Origin: Alphaproteobacteria bacterium
GTDB lineage: Bacteria; Pseudomonadota; Alphaproteobacteria; Puniceispirillales; UBA1172
Direction of reading: 5' to 3'
Assembly (NCBI GenBank): GCA_021296375.1
Contig: JAGWAQ010000083.1
Coordinates: 1,604 to 8,817 of the forward strand
Length of the DNA stretch: 7,214 bases
Shown: in pieces, positions 1-6,309 of the stretch
Position numbering within the stretch: the stretch's first letter is position 1
How the letters are laid out: every line of letters starts with the position of its first letter
Translations under genes and position numbers: made by a program
The notes under the pieces: model-generated
What the model was told of the DNA's origin: nothing
The model's input: the letters and a program-made list of their open reading frames with translations, nothing else
The model's database searches: none

Positions 1-2
1 CC

Positions 3-1154
3 TCGCGCATCGCCCTCGCTGATCTGAATGGCAGCACCGGCTTCCGCATTAATGGTGAAGCGGAAGATGACTTGAGTGGCTTTGCTGTCGCTGGCGCCGG
101 CGACATAAATGGCGATGGCATCAACGATCTGATCATCGGCGCCTGGGGGGGTGATGAAAACGGCCGCCCCAATAACGGCGCCAGTTATGTCATCTTTGGC
201 AAGGATACCACGGAAGACGGGGTCAGCTTTGCTTCCAGCATTGATGTGAGTGCGCTTGACGGCAGCGATGGTTTCCGCGTTTTCGGCGGGAACTCGGGAG
301 ATGAAAGCGGGTTTGCCGTGTCTTCCGCCGGTGATATCAATGGCGACGGGATTGATGACCTCATTATCGGGGCGCCGCTGGCCGACAGCAGAGGGAATAA
401 TACCGGCGTCAGCTATGTTGTCTTTGGCAAGAACACCGGCGAAGATGACGTCAGCTTTGACGCTGAAATTGACCTCGCCGCCCTTACATCGGCCGAAGGT
501 TTTCGCATCACCGGGGCCAATAACGGCGATCAAAGCGGGATCGCGGTTGCCGCCGCCGGTGATGTCAATGGCGACAATATCGATGATTTGATCATTGGCG
601 CCTGGGGAACAGATGTCAACGGCACCACCAATAACGGCAGCAGTTACGTCATCTTCGGGAGGAATGAAGATAATGGATTTGCCGAAGGCGTCAATCTCGC
701 CCGTCTTGAAGCGCATCAAGGCTTCCGCATTATTGGCGAAGATACCAACGATCTCAGCGGCTGGGCGGTGGCGGCGGCAGGGGATATCAATAACGACGGC
801 TTTGATGACCTGATCATCGGTGCCTATGGGCATGACGCCAACGGCCGCCTTGACAGCGGCACAAGCTATGTCGTCTTTGGCCGCGACAATGACCATTTCT
901 CGATCGACGCCACCACCGCTGAGTTGCGGTTCAAGCCCGGCGAAGCGATCTATGATAACAACACCAACGGCAGCAATGACGGCGAGTACACCGTCACCGT
1001 GGTGGCCAGCTCCCGCTCCTCCCTGCCGTTTGGAACCACCCGCACCACGTCAAAAGACTATATCGTGGAGGTGCTGGAACCAATCATGGGGACAGACGGC
1101 GTGACCGACAGCGGCACCGCCACTTATATCGCCGGTCTCGATGAAGTGATTTAG
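3..1154 (+). CDS. FG-GAP repeat (integrin alpha-like) surface/secreted protein, 3' end only
   Basis: The reading frame is open from base 3, so the gene starts before the window; the TTG at 72 lies inside a repeat and is not the start. The visible 383 residues hold four FG-GAP units, each with a GFRI-type opening, a calcium-binding loop like DINGDGIDD followed by LIIGA, and a closing SYVVFGK/R strand. The units begin at bases 39, 270, 498 and 720. Such units form blades of a calcium-stabilised beta-propeller, and in bacteria they occur in very large extracellular or adhesin-like proteins. After the fourth unit (about base 884) the sequence changes at once to FSIDATTAELRF and then EYTVTVVAS, the second half of a cadherin-like domain. 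The protein ends with a short acidic-hydrophobic tail (GLDEVI). That tail could be a type I secretion signal, but no glycine-rich RTX nonapeptides are visible. Ligand and role are unknown. The family call is firm; export is inferred. Confidence 0.85.
   Translation, partial: SRIALADLNGSTGFRINGEAEDDLSGFAVAGAGDINGDGINDLIIGAWGGDENGRPNNGASYVIFGKDTTEDGVSFASSIDVSALDGSDGFRVFGGNSGDESGFAVSSAGDINGDGIDDLIIGAPLADSRGNNTGVSYVVFGKNTGEDDVSFDAEIDLAALTSAEGFRITGANNGDQSGIAVAAAGDVNGDNIDDLIIGAWGTDVNGTTNNGSSYVIFGRNEDNGFAEGVNLARLEAHQGFRIIGEDTNDLSGWAVAAAGDINNDGFDDLIIGAYGHDANGRLDSGTSYVVFGRDNDHFSIDATTAELRFKPGEAIYDNNTNGSNDGEYTVTVVASSRSSLPFGTTRTTSKDYIVEVLEPIMGTDGVTDSGTATYIAGLDEVI
39..884 (+). repeat. Four tandem FG-GAP coding repeats, about 222-231 bp each
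   Basis: Units start with the codons for GFR at 39, 270, 498 and 720, giving periods of 231, 228 and 222 bases. The fourth is cut short after SYVVFGR near 884. The most conserved DNA is around the aspartate-rich loop: GGCGATGG or a close variant, then GATGACCTGATCATCGG, at about 111-140, 343-370, 571-600 and 795-822. Length differences fall in the linker between VFGK/R and the next GFR. The array probably continues upstream, because the residues just before base 39 (IALADLNGSTG) match the linker that precedes later units. Confidence 0.85.
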
Positions 1155-1186
1155 AACGCCCCCTTGCCTATCACTCAATCAAGCGC

Positions 1187-1215
1187 TTTCAAAACCGCAG
1201 TGGTGGTGATATAAG
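1187..1215 (+). promoter_or_regulatory. Possible promoter for tRNA-Gly
   Basis: TATAAG at 1210-1215 resembles a -10 element and lies about 10 bases upstream of the mature tRNA 5' end. TTTCAA at 1187-1192, with a 17-base spacer, is only a weak -35 match. No other candidate stands out in the 70 bases between the FG-GAP stop and the tRNA. This is a consensus match only. Confidence 0.3.
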
Positions 1216-1224
1216 CAGAGCTAC

Positions 1225-1298
1225 GCGGCCGTGGTGTAGTGGTAGCACAAGAGCCTTCCAAGCTCTTAGGGCCAGTTCGAGTCTGGTCGGCCGCTCCA
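1225..1298 (+). tRNA. tRNA-Gly, anticodon UCC
   Basis: The 74-base cloverleaf folds fully by hand. The acceptor stem GCGGCCG (1225-1231) pairs perfectly with CGGCCGC (1288-1294). The D stem is GTG/CAC (1234-1236 with 1246-1248). The anticodon stem AGAGC/GCTCT (1250-1254 with 1262-1266) encloses the loop CTTCCAA, with anticodon TCC at 1257-1259. The T stem GCCAG/CTGGT (1271-1275 with 1283-1287, including one G-U pair) encloses TTCGAGT. The discriminator base is T1295 and the CCA end is encoded at 1296-1298. It should read GGA and, by wobble, GGG glycine codons. Its 3' end is only 22 bases from the stop codon of the convergent queG. Confidence 0.97.
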
Positions 1299-1320
1299 AT
1301 CCTGTGACACCAGCGCATCA

Positions 1321-2454
1321 TCACCCCTGCCATTCAAGAGCGATGACGGGGCTGTCGTTTGTCGATTGATGGGCGGCGCGCAACGCATCAAAAGCCTCAG
1401 CCTCCATCAGCCGCGCCAACGCCCCGATGGCACTGGCCTTAATAAGTTCAGATTCAGATTTAAGAAAATCTTTCAACACGCTGATATAAATATCATTATC
1501 AGTGTTTCCGATGGCCGTGATCACGTTGCGCATAAAACGTTGATAGCCCGCGCGCCTGACGGGGGAGCCCGCGAATTTTGCCCGAAACTCCGCTTCATCC
1601 AGTTGCGCCAGCTCCAGCAACTCCGGCAGGTCCAGCCCCGGCAAGCTCTTCAGTTTGATCTCCTGCGCCTGTGCCGCAAAGCGGTTCCAGGGGCAGACCG
1701 CTAGGCAATCGTCGCAACCGAAAATCCGGTTGCCGATGGCGGCGCGAAACTCCTTCGGGATCATGCCTTGATGCTCGATGGTCAGGTAGGAAATGCAGCG
1801 GCGGGCGTCGAGCTGGTATGGGGCGGGGAAAGCATTGGTGGGGCAGATATCAAGGCAACGGGTGCAGCTGCCGCAATGGTCCGTCTCAGGCGTTTCCTCC
1901 GCCCAGTCGGCAGCCACCAAAATCACCCCCAGAAACAGCCATGAGCCAAAATTCCGGCTGACAAGATTGGTGTGTTTGCCTTGCCAGCCCAGCCCGGCCC
2001 TGGCGGCCAGCGGTTTTTCCATCAGGGGGGCGGTGTCGACAAACACCTTGACCTCAACCCCTTCCCTAGCGGCGATACGGCCGGCGATCTGCTTCAGGCG
2101 ACCCTTGATGACCTCGTGGTAATCCTTGCCGCGGGCATAAACAGAGATATTGCCGGCGTCACGATGGCCAAGATTGTCCATCGGGTCATGGTCAGGGCCA
2201 TAATTCATGCCCAGCACAATAGCGGTGCGGGCGCCGGGCCACATGGCGCGGGGGGAGATGCGGCGGTCCCTCGTTTCGGCAATCCAGCCCATGTCCCCCA
2301 TATAGCCGTGGTCGATAAAGGCATCGAGCCGATCGGCCTGAATCTCCGGCGCATCGGCTTTAGCGAAGGCCACTTCACCAAAGCCTTCCTTCGCCGCGTC
2401 AGCGCGGATGCGGTCACGGATTTTCGCCAAGGTGGAGGGGTGGTCAGCAGTCAT
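1321..2454 (-). CDS. queG: Epoxyqueuosine reductase QueG
   Basis: This cobalamin- and iron-sulfur-dependent enzyme performs the last step of queuosine synthesis, reducing epoxyqueuosine at tRNA position 34 to queuosine. The 377-residue product has the usual family length and order. An N-terminal cobalamin-binding part includes VDTAPLMEKPLAARAGLGWQG (about 139-159), where D140 corresponds to the proposed catalytic acid. Next comes a double [4Fe-4S] ferredoxin-like domain with C194, C197, C200 and C204 (CGSCTRCLDIC), C220, and C247, C250 and C254 (CDDCLAVCPWNRF). A C-terminal HEAT-like helical part (about 300-360) probably grips the tRNA. The ATG at 2454 gives a normal N terminus, but I see no clear Shine-Dalgarno sequence, so expression may be coupled to tgt, which ends 27 bases upstream. 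It is the last gene of the queuosine group and converges on tRNA-Gly with no visible terminator between. Confidence 0.95.
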   Translation of the reverse strand: MTADHPSTLAKIRDRIRADAAKEGFGEVAFAKADAPEIQADRLDAFIDHGYMGDMGWIAETRDRRISPRAMWPGARTAIVLGMNYGPDHDPMDNLGHRDAGNISVYARGKDYHEVIKGRLKQIAGRIAAREGVEVKVFVDTAPLMEKPLAARAGLGWQGKHTNLVSRNFGSWLFLGVILVAADWAEETPETDHCGSCTRCLDICPTNAFPAPYQLDARRCISYLTIEHQGMIPKEFRAAIGNRIFGCDDCLAVCPWNRFAAQAQEIKLKSLPGLDLPELLELAQLDEAEFRAKFAGSPVRRAGYQRFMRNVITAIGNTDNDIYISVLKDFLKSESELIKASAIGALARLMEAEAFDALRAAHQSTNDSPVIALEWQG

Positions 2455-2481
2455 AACATCAGGATGACGGATTTTGCCGCA

Positions 2482-3612
2482 TCAGGAAAGCGCCTCGATG
2501 TCCCCCAGGGCATAGGTCTCGTCAAATTCCTTGTGATAGGCGGCGAAACGGCCTTCATCCAGGGCTTCGCGGGCGGCACGGGTGATGTCCTGATAATAGG
2601 TGATGTTGTGCCGCGTCAGCAGCATCAGCCCCAGCACTTCATCACAACGGAACAGGTGATGCAGATAAGCGCGGGAATAGCGCGTGCAGGCGGGGCACTG
2701 GCACTGCTCATCCAGTGGCCGCGGGTCATCAGCGTGGCGGGCGTTCTTGATGTTGACCGGCCCGCGGCGGGTGAACCCCTGCCCTGTCCGCCCTGACCGC
2801 GTCGGCATCACGCAATCAAACATATCAATCCCGCGGGCAATCGACCCGATAATATCCCCGGGCTTGCCCACCCCCATCAGATAGCGGGGTTTATCGGCGC
2901 GCATGACGGGGGTGGTGAACTCGAGCGTGTCAAACATCGCCTGCTGGCCTTCGCCCACCGCAAGCCCGCCAACAGCGTAACCTTCAAAATCCAGCGCTTC
3001 GAGCTTTTCAACACTCTCACGCCGCAGGTCTTCATAAACCGACCCCTGAACAATCCCGAACTGGCCATAGCCTTGGCGGCGCTGAAAAGCCTTGCGGCAT
3101 CGTTCCGCCCAACGCATCGACATGCGCATGGAACTGGCGGCGACATCGTGATCAGCGGGAAATGGCGTGCATTCGTCAAACGCCATGGTGATGGTGGCGT
3201 CGAGCATGCGCTGGATATCCGTGGAGCGTTCCGGCGTCAGGCGGTGCTTTGAGCCATCCAGATGAGAGCGGAAGGTCACGCCATCTTCGTCAATCGTGCG
3301 CAAATCCCCAAGCGACATAACCTGGAACCCGCCGCTATCGGTCAGCAAGGGGCCCTCCCACCCCATCATCTTGCGGATGCCGCCAAACCGCTCGACACGT
3401 TCCGGCCCCGGCCGCAGCATCAGGTGATAGGTGTTGGCAAGGATAATCATGGCGCCGGTGGCCCAGACATCATCAACCGTCATCGCCTTGACGGTGGCGG
3501 CGGTGCCAACAGGCATGAACACCGGCGTCTGGATCTTGCCATGGGCGGTGGTGATCTCCCCACGGCGGGCCATGCCTTCGGTTTTTTTCAGGGTGAACGA
3601 AAAGTCAGTCAT
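2482..3612 (-). CDS. tgt: Queuine/preQ1 tRNA-ribosyltransferase (TGT)
   Basis: The enzyme swaps guanine 34 of tRNAs with GUN anticodons (Asp, Asn, His, Tyr) for preQ1, the first tRNA-level step of queuosine synthesis. The protein is about 376 residues, the normal length. Key residues, numbered from the GTG at 3615, are D93 in LLTDSGGFQ, D147 and C149 in FDECTP (base recognition), the GGLAVGEG loop (216-223), and the nucleophile D267 in MFDCVMPTRSGR. The zinc ligands are C305, C307, C310 and H336. These sit at constant offsets from Zymomonas TGT (9 for D102, D156 and C158; 13 for D280 and the zinc site), as I recall that numbering. The frame also allows the GTG at 3615. I prefer ATG 3612 because GGAG at 3619-3622 is then 6-7 bases away. 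The start lies inside the end of queA, an 8-base overlap, pointing to translational coupling. Confidence 0.96.
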   Translation of the reverse strand: MTDFSFTLKKTEGMARRGEITTAHGKIQTPVFMPVGTAATVKAMTVDDVWATGAMIILANTYHLMLRPGPERVERFGGIRKMMGWEGPLLTDSGGFQVMSLGDLRTIDEDGVTFRSHLDGSKHRLTPERSTDIQRMLDATITMAFDECTPFPADHDVAASSMRMSMRWAERCRKAFQRRQGYGQFGIVQGSVYEDLRRESVEKLEALDFEGYAVGGLAVGEGQQAMFDTLEFTTPVMRADKPRYLMGVGKPGDIIGSIARGIDMFDCVMPTRSGRTGQGFTRRGPVNIKNARHADDPRPLDEQCQCPACTRYSRAYLHHLFRCDEVLGLMLLTRHNITYYQDITRAAREALDEGRFAAYHKEFDETYALGDIEALS

Positions 3613-4642
3613 CACGACGCTCCATCAGGCAGGCATCTCCGTAAGAGAAGAACCGGTAGTTTTCGGCAATAGCATGGGCATAAGCCGCATCAACATGGGC
3701 TTTGCCGGTGAAGGCGGAAATCAGCATCAAGAGGGTGGATTTCGGCAGGTGAAAATTCGTCATCAGCACATCCACCACCCCGAATTTGAACCCCGGCAAG
3801 ATAAACAGATCGGTTTCCGCCTGATAGGCCCGCGTATCGCCATGATCACGAAAACAGCTTTCCAATATCCGCAACGACGTCGTGCCGACAGCAACCACCT
3901 TGCCGCCTTCGGCTTTGGTGCGGTTAATGGCGGCGGCGGTTTCGGCGGAAATCTCACCCCACTCAAGGTGCATTTTATGTTCCGACAGGTCTTCAACCTT
4001 GACGGGCAAAAACGTCCCCGCCCCGACATGCAAGGTGACATCTGCCACCGCCACGCCACGGTCCTGCAAATCTGCCATCAGTTCAGGGGTGAAATGAAGC
4101 CCCGCCGTCGGGGCCGCCACGGCGCCATTATGGGCGGCAAACATGGTCTGGTAATGATCGGCGTCATCGTCGCGCACGCCATCAGGGCGCGGAATATAGG
4201 GCGGCAAGGGCATTACCCCCGTCGCCTCCAGCGCCTTGTCGAGCGCCTCGCCACTATGATTGAAGGCAAAGCCGCGCTCGCCATCCGCGCCGATAAAATC
4301 AATCTCCGCCGCCAGATCAGGAGAAAACACCACCTGATCCCCGAGCTTGAGCTTCCGGGCGGGTTTCGCAAACCCCCGCCAGACCGCCCCGTCAATGCGG
4401 CGATGAAGGGTGACGTTGATCGTCGCCTCCCCCCTTTTGCCGATCAATCGCGCGGGCAAGACCCGTGTGTTATTGACGACAAGCAAATCCCCGGGGTTCA
4501 GGCAATCGGGCAGATCCGCCACAATGCGATCAATGAATGTTGGGCCGCGCATATCCAGCATCCGCGCCGCCGTCCGTGGCGAGGCGGGTTCAGCCGCGAT
4601 CAAGGATGGCGGCAGATGATAATCGAAATCAGAAAGCAACAT
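3605..4642 (-). CDS. queA: S-adenosylmethionine:tRNA ribosyltransferase-isomerase QueA
   Basis: QueA moves and isomerises the ribosyl group of SAM onto preQ1 in tRNA, giving epoxyqueuosine. It acts after Tgt and before QueG, both encoded immediately downstream. At 345 residues it has family length and carries the characteristic blocks in order: the N terminus SDFDYHLPPSLIAAEPASPR, GDLLVVNNTRVLPARL (51-66), MPLPPYIPRP (144-153), GAVAAPTAGLHFT (173-185), LHVGAGTFLPVKVEDLSEHKMH (204-225), VGTTSLRILES (252-262), PGFKFGVVDVLMTNFHLPKSTLL (283-305) and YRFFSYGDACLM (329-340). The ATG at 4642 matches the usual family start. No Shine-Dalgarno sequence precedes it; the bases just upstream read CACCTCCC, the opposite of a ribosome binding site. 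kdsD ends 14 bases upstream, so re-initiation by ribosomes leaving kdsD is the likely mode of translation. Confidence 0.96.
   Translation of the reverse strand: MLLSDFDYHLPPSLIAAEPASPRTAARMLDMRGPTFIDRIVADLPDCLNPGDLLVVNNTRVLPARLIGKRGEATINVTLHRRIDGAVWRGFAKPARKLKLGDQVVFSPDLAAEIDFIGADGERGFAFNHSGEALDKALEATGVMPLPPYIPRPDGVRDDDADHYQTMFAAHNGAVAAPTAGLHFTPELMADLQDRGVAVADVTLHVGAGTFLPVKVEDLSEHKMHLEWGEISAETAAAINRTKAEGGKVVAVGTTSLRILESCFRDHGDTRAYQAETDLFILPGFKFGVVDVLMTNFHLPKSTLLMLISAFTGKAHVDAAYAHAIAENYRFFSYGDACLMERRDD
3619..3622 (-). promoter_or_regulatory. Ribosome binding site of tgt that favours the ATG start
   Basis: GGAG on the - strand lies inside the last codons of queA. It is 6 bases from the ATG at 3612-3610 and only 3 from the GTG at 3615-3613. 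The spacing favours ATG as the true tgt start. Confidence 0.55.
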
Positions 4643-4656
4643 GGGAGGTGCCAGGG

Positions 4657-5481
4657 CTAGAAAATTTGGACAACGCCAACAATGGACCCGCCCTCATCTG
4701 TCACCACGAGGCACTGGATGCGGGCTTCCTGCATGCGTTCTTCGGCTTCACCCATGCTGGCTTCAGGACGGATGGTCAAGGCATTGGGGGTCATGACTTC
4801 GGCGGCGGTATTGTTGACAATATCGGTATTGTCCATCAGCGCCCGCCGCAGGTCGCCATCGGTGATGATGCCGTCAAGTTTTTCCGCCGTCCCCACCAGG
4901 GCAAGACCAAGGCGGCCTTTTGTCATGGTAACAATAACATCAGCCATGGCATCTTGAGGGCGGACAAACGGCAGATCATCCGTCACCATATGTTCAGAGA
5001 CGGTGCTGAGCAGGCGTTTGCCAAGAGATCCGCCGGGGTGGGTGGCGGCAAAATCTTCAGCCTGAAAGCCGCGCTTTTCCATCAAGGCAATGGCGAGGGC
5101 ATCCCCCATCACCAATGTCATCAAGCCGGAGGTGGTGGGGGCCAGATTCAAGGGGCAGGCTTCGCGATCAACCGCGATATCAAGCACCGTTTGGGCATGC
5201 TGGGCCTTCGTCGAGCTGGTGTCCCCTGTCATGGCAATAATCGTGGCCTCAAGGCGTTTCAGCGGCATCAGCAGGCGGATGATCTCATCGGTTTCGCCGG
5301 AATTGGAGATCAGGATCACGACATCACCACGGCGCACCTTGCCGAGATCACCATGGATGGCTTCAGCCGGATGGAGAAAAATCGACGGCGTGCCCGTCGA
5401 CGCAAAAGTCGCGCTGATCTTGCGCCCCAGCAGGCCGGATTTGCCCATGCCGCAGACAATCACATGGCCCTGGGTTTCCAT
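4657..5481 (-). CDS. kdsD: Arabinose-5-phosphate isomerase KpsF/KdsD (SIS + two CBS domains), lacking its N terminus
   Basis: This enzyme converts ribulose 5-phosphate to arabinose 5-phosphate, the first step toward Kdo of lipopolysaccharide. From the ATG at 5481 there are 274 residues. The SIS domain has GMGKSG (11-16, K14 equivalent to the catalytic K59 of E. coli KdsD), HPAEAIHGDLG (37-47), SNSGETDE (59-66), CPLNLAPTTS (109-118) and THPGGSLG (147-154, H148 equivalent to H193). Two CBS domains follow (about 165-215 and 228-271, with DGDLRRAL and VMTPNALTI). The offset of 45 to E. coli shows that about 40-45 N-terminal residues are absent from this frame. They are present in the DNA upstream but cut off by a TAG at 5548-5550. 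No Shine-Dalgarno sequence precedes ATG 5481. The C terminus, GVVQIF, stops about 9 residues short of the usual HDLLRAG-type end. Family assignment is secure; activity of the product is doubtful. Confidence 0.85.
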   Translation of the reverse strand: METQGHVIVCGMGKSGLLGRKISATFASTGTPSIFLHPAEAIHGDLGKVRRGDVVILISNSGETDEIIRLLMPLKRLEATIIAMTGDTSSTKAQHAQTVLDIAVDREACPLNLAPTTSGLMTLVMGDALAIALMEKRGFQAEDFAATHPGGSLGKRLLSTVSEHMVTDDLPFVRPQDAMADVIVTMTKGRLGLALVGTAEKLDGIITDGDLRRALMDNTDIVNNTAAEVMTPNALTIRPEASMGEAEERMQEARIQCLVVTDEGGSIVGVVQIF

Positions 5482-5601
5482 GAGCTGATCGACCGCCGCC
5501 GAAAACGAGCCGTCGAGCGCCCCGATAAACTGGTCAATGGCGGTTTTCTAGATCTCACCCATATGACGGGCGGATGAGAGTGCTGGTGTGGTGCTGGTCA
5601 T
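5482..5601 (-). pseudogene. kdsD: 5' part of kdsD, separated from the rest by an in-frame amber codon
   Basis: Reading the kdsD frame upstream of 5481 gives, from an ATG at 5601, MTSTTPALSSARHMGEI, then TAG (5550-5548), then KTAIDQFIGALDGSF and SAAVDQL, directly joined to METQGHVIVCGMGKSG. As I recall E. coli KdsD, the downstream piece aligns without gaps to its DQYI and FTLACEKM region, and the upstream SAR...E pattern also suits the family. There is no ATG, GTG or TTG between the TAG and 5481, so these conserved residues can only be translated through the stop. With one sense codon in place of TAG the protein would be 314 residues, close to the usual 320-330. The segment could be a true nonsense mutation, a readthrough site or a base-call error. 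Confidence 0.7.
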
Positions 5602-5630
5602 GCCTGAACTCTGGTGCTGATTTAGGTATG

Positions 5631-5659
5631 TTTTTACGCCTGATCGACGAAATTTGCAA
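5631..5659 (-). promoter_or_regulatory. Possible promoter ahead of kdsD
   Basis: In the AT-rich gap between mobA and kdsD, the - strand reads TTGCAA (5659-5654), a 17-base spacer, then TAAAAA (5636-5631). It lies about 30 bases before the ATG at 5601. It could drive kdsD-queA-tgt-queG independently of fdhD-mobA. The evidence is consensus matching only, and AT-rich sequence makes chance matches more likely. Confidence 0.3.
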
Positions 5660-5669
5660 AATCTCTTCG

Positions 5670-5699
5670 CCGAAAAAAAGGGTTATTCCGGTTTTTCGG
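5670..5699. other. Inverted repeat across the mobA stop codon
   Basis: CCGAAAAA (5670-5677) and TTTTTCGG (5692-5699) are perfect 8-base inverted arms around a 14-base loop containing the mobA stop. The hairpin is A/T-dominated and is not followed by a separate T-run on either strand. It may weaken read-through or stabilise the mRNA end, but it is not a convincing terminator. Confidence 0.35.
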
Positions 5700-6309
5700 G
5701 CAAATTCTTGAGTATTCGTTCCGCTTCATCACGTTCCCGGGGGGTGTTGACGTTAAAAAACGGGTCGGGGACGCCGTCAAACTCCACTTCCGCCACAGGA
5801 TAGCTGGAGGTAAAGAGATCAATCTTGCGGATATCATGATTGACCAGTTGGTCCCGCAGATCAGCCCGCACCGCCACCGGCCATAACCCCACCACAGGAT
5901 GCCGCCGTCCAAAGGAATGGGCGCGGGCAAAGCCGCCTTCTGTCGCCTCTGCCGCCAGTCGGGCGACGAGATCGCGCGGGATAAACGGCGCATCGCCGGG
6001 AATGCTCATGACATGGGACGCCGCCGGATGCGCCCGCGCCGCCCAATCCAGCCCCGCCAGTATTCCGGCCAATGGCCCCAAGAACCCCGGCGCGCTGTCT
6101 TCCACCACGGGCAGGTTAAATTCAGCAAACCGGTCAGGGGACCCATTGGCATTAATGGCCATGGCCTGGACTTGTGGCGCCATGCGATCCAGCACATGAC
6201 GAAGCAAGGGACGCCCCGCCAGCTTCAGCAAGGGCTTGTCGACATGCCCCATGCGGCGGCCCTGCCCCCCGGCAAGCACAACCGCGACGATGGATGACAG
6301 CGTGATCAT
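5683..6309 (-). CDS. mobA: Molybdenum cofactor guanylyltransferase MobA
   Basis: MobA joins GMP from GTP to molybdenum-molybdopterin, making the guanine dinucleotide cofactor used by DMSO-reductase-family enzymes such as formate dehydrogenase. The 208-residue product has the expected size and nucleotidyltransferase fold motifs: LAGGQGRRMGHVDK (12-25, the GTP-phosphate loop ending in K25), the GRPLL segment (32-36), GFLGPLAGI (75-83), PGDAPFIP (104-111, D106 the probable magnesium ligand) and FFNVNTPRERDEAE (184-197). Its ATG overlaps the fdhD stop as ATGA (6309-6306), and AGGTGG at 6321-6316 lies 6 bases upstream, so start and coupling are both well supported. Pairing with fdhD suits a shared role in maturing a molybdenum formate dehydrogenase, which is not in the window. 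MocA-type cytidylyltransferases are the nearest alternative, but the LAGG...RMG.xDK loop and genomic partner favour MobA. Confidence 0.93.
   Translation of the reverse strand: MITLSSIVAVVLAGGQGRRMGHVDKPLLKLAGRPLLRHVLDRMAPQVQAMAINANGSPDRFAEFNLPVVEDSAPGFLGPLAGILAGLDWAARAHPAASHVMSIPGDAPFIPRDLVARLAAEATEGGFARAHSFGRRHPVVGLWPVAVRADLRDQLVNHDIRKIDLFTSSYPVAEVEFDGVPDPFFNVNTPRERDEAERILKNLPEKPE

Noticed and set aside
72..74. TTG at 72 as the start of the FG-GAP gene
   Set aside because: The same frame is open to the window edge and encodes the normal opening of a repeat unit and its linker before this point.
1225..1320. tRNA-Gly as an integration site of a genomic island
   Set aside because: No direct repeat of the tRNA 3' end, integrase or phage gene is visible, and the DNA 3' of the tRNA is ordinary core genes.
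4640..4659. Readthrough of the kdsD terminal TAG to extend the protein
   Set aside because: The frame beyond the TAG gives PWHLPCCF, with no resemblance to the KdsD C terminus, and it overlaps the queA start.
3431..4660. Long + strand open frames opposite queA, tgt, queG and kdsD (for example 3431-4660, 4537-5577 and 1972-2796)
   Set aside because: They lie antisense to strongly conserved genes, have low-complexity, His/Arg/Gly/Pro-rich translations with no recognisable domain, and are explained by codon bias of the real genes.
5670..5699. Rho-independent terminator after mobA
   Set aside because: The arms are mostly A/T with a 14-base loop, and no T-run follows the second arm, so the hairpin is not a typical terminator.
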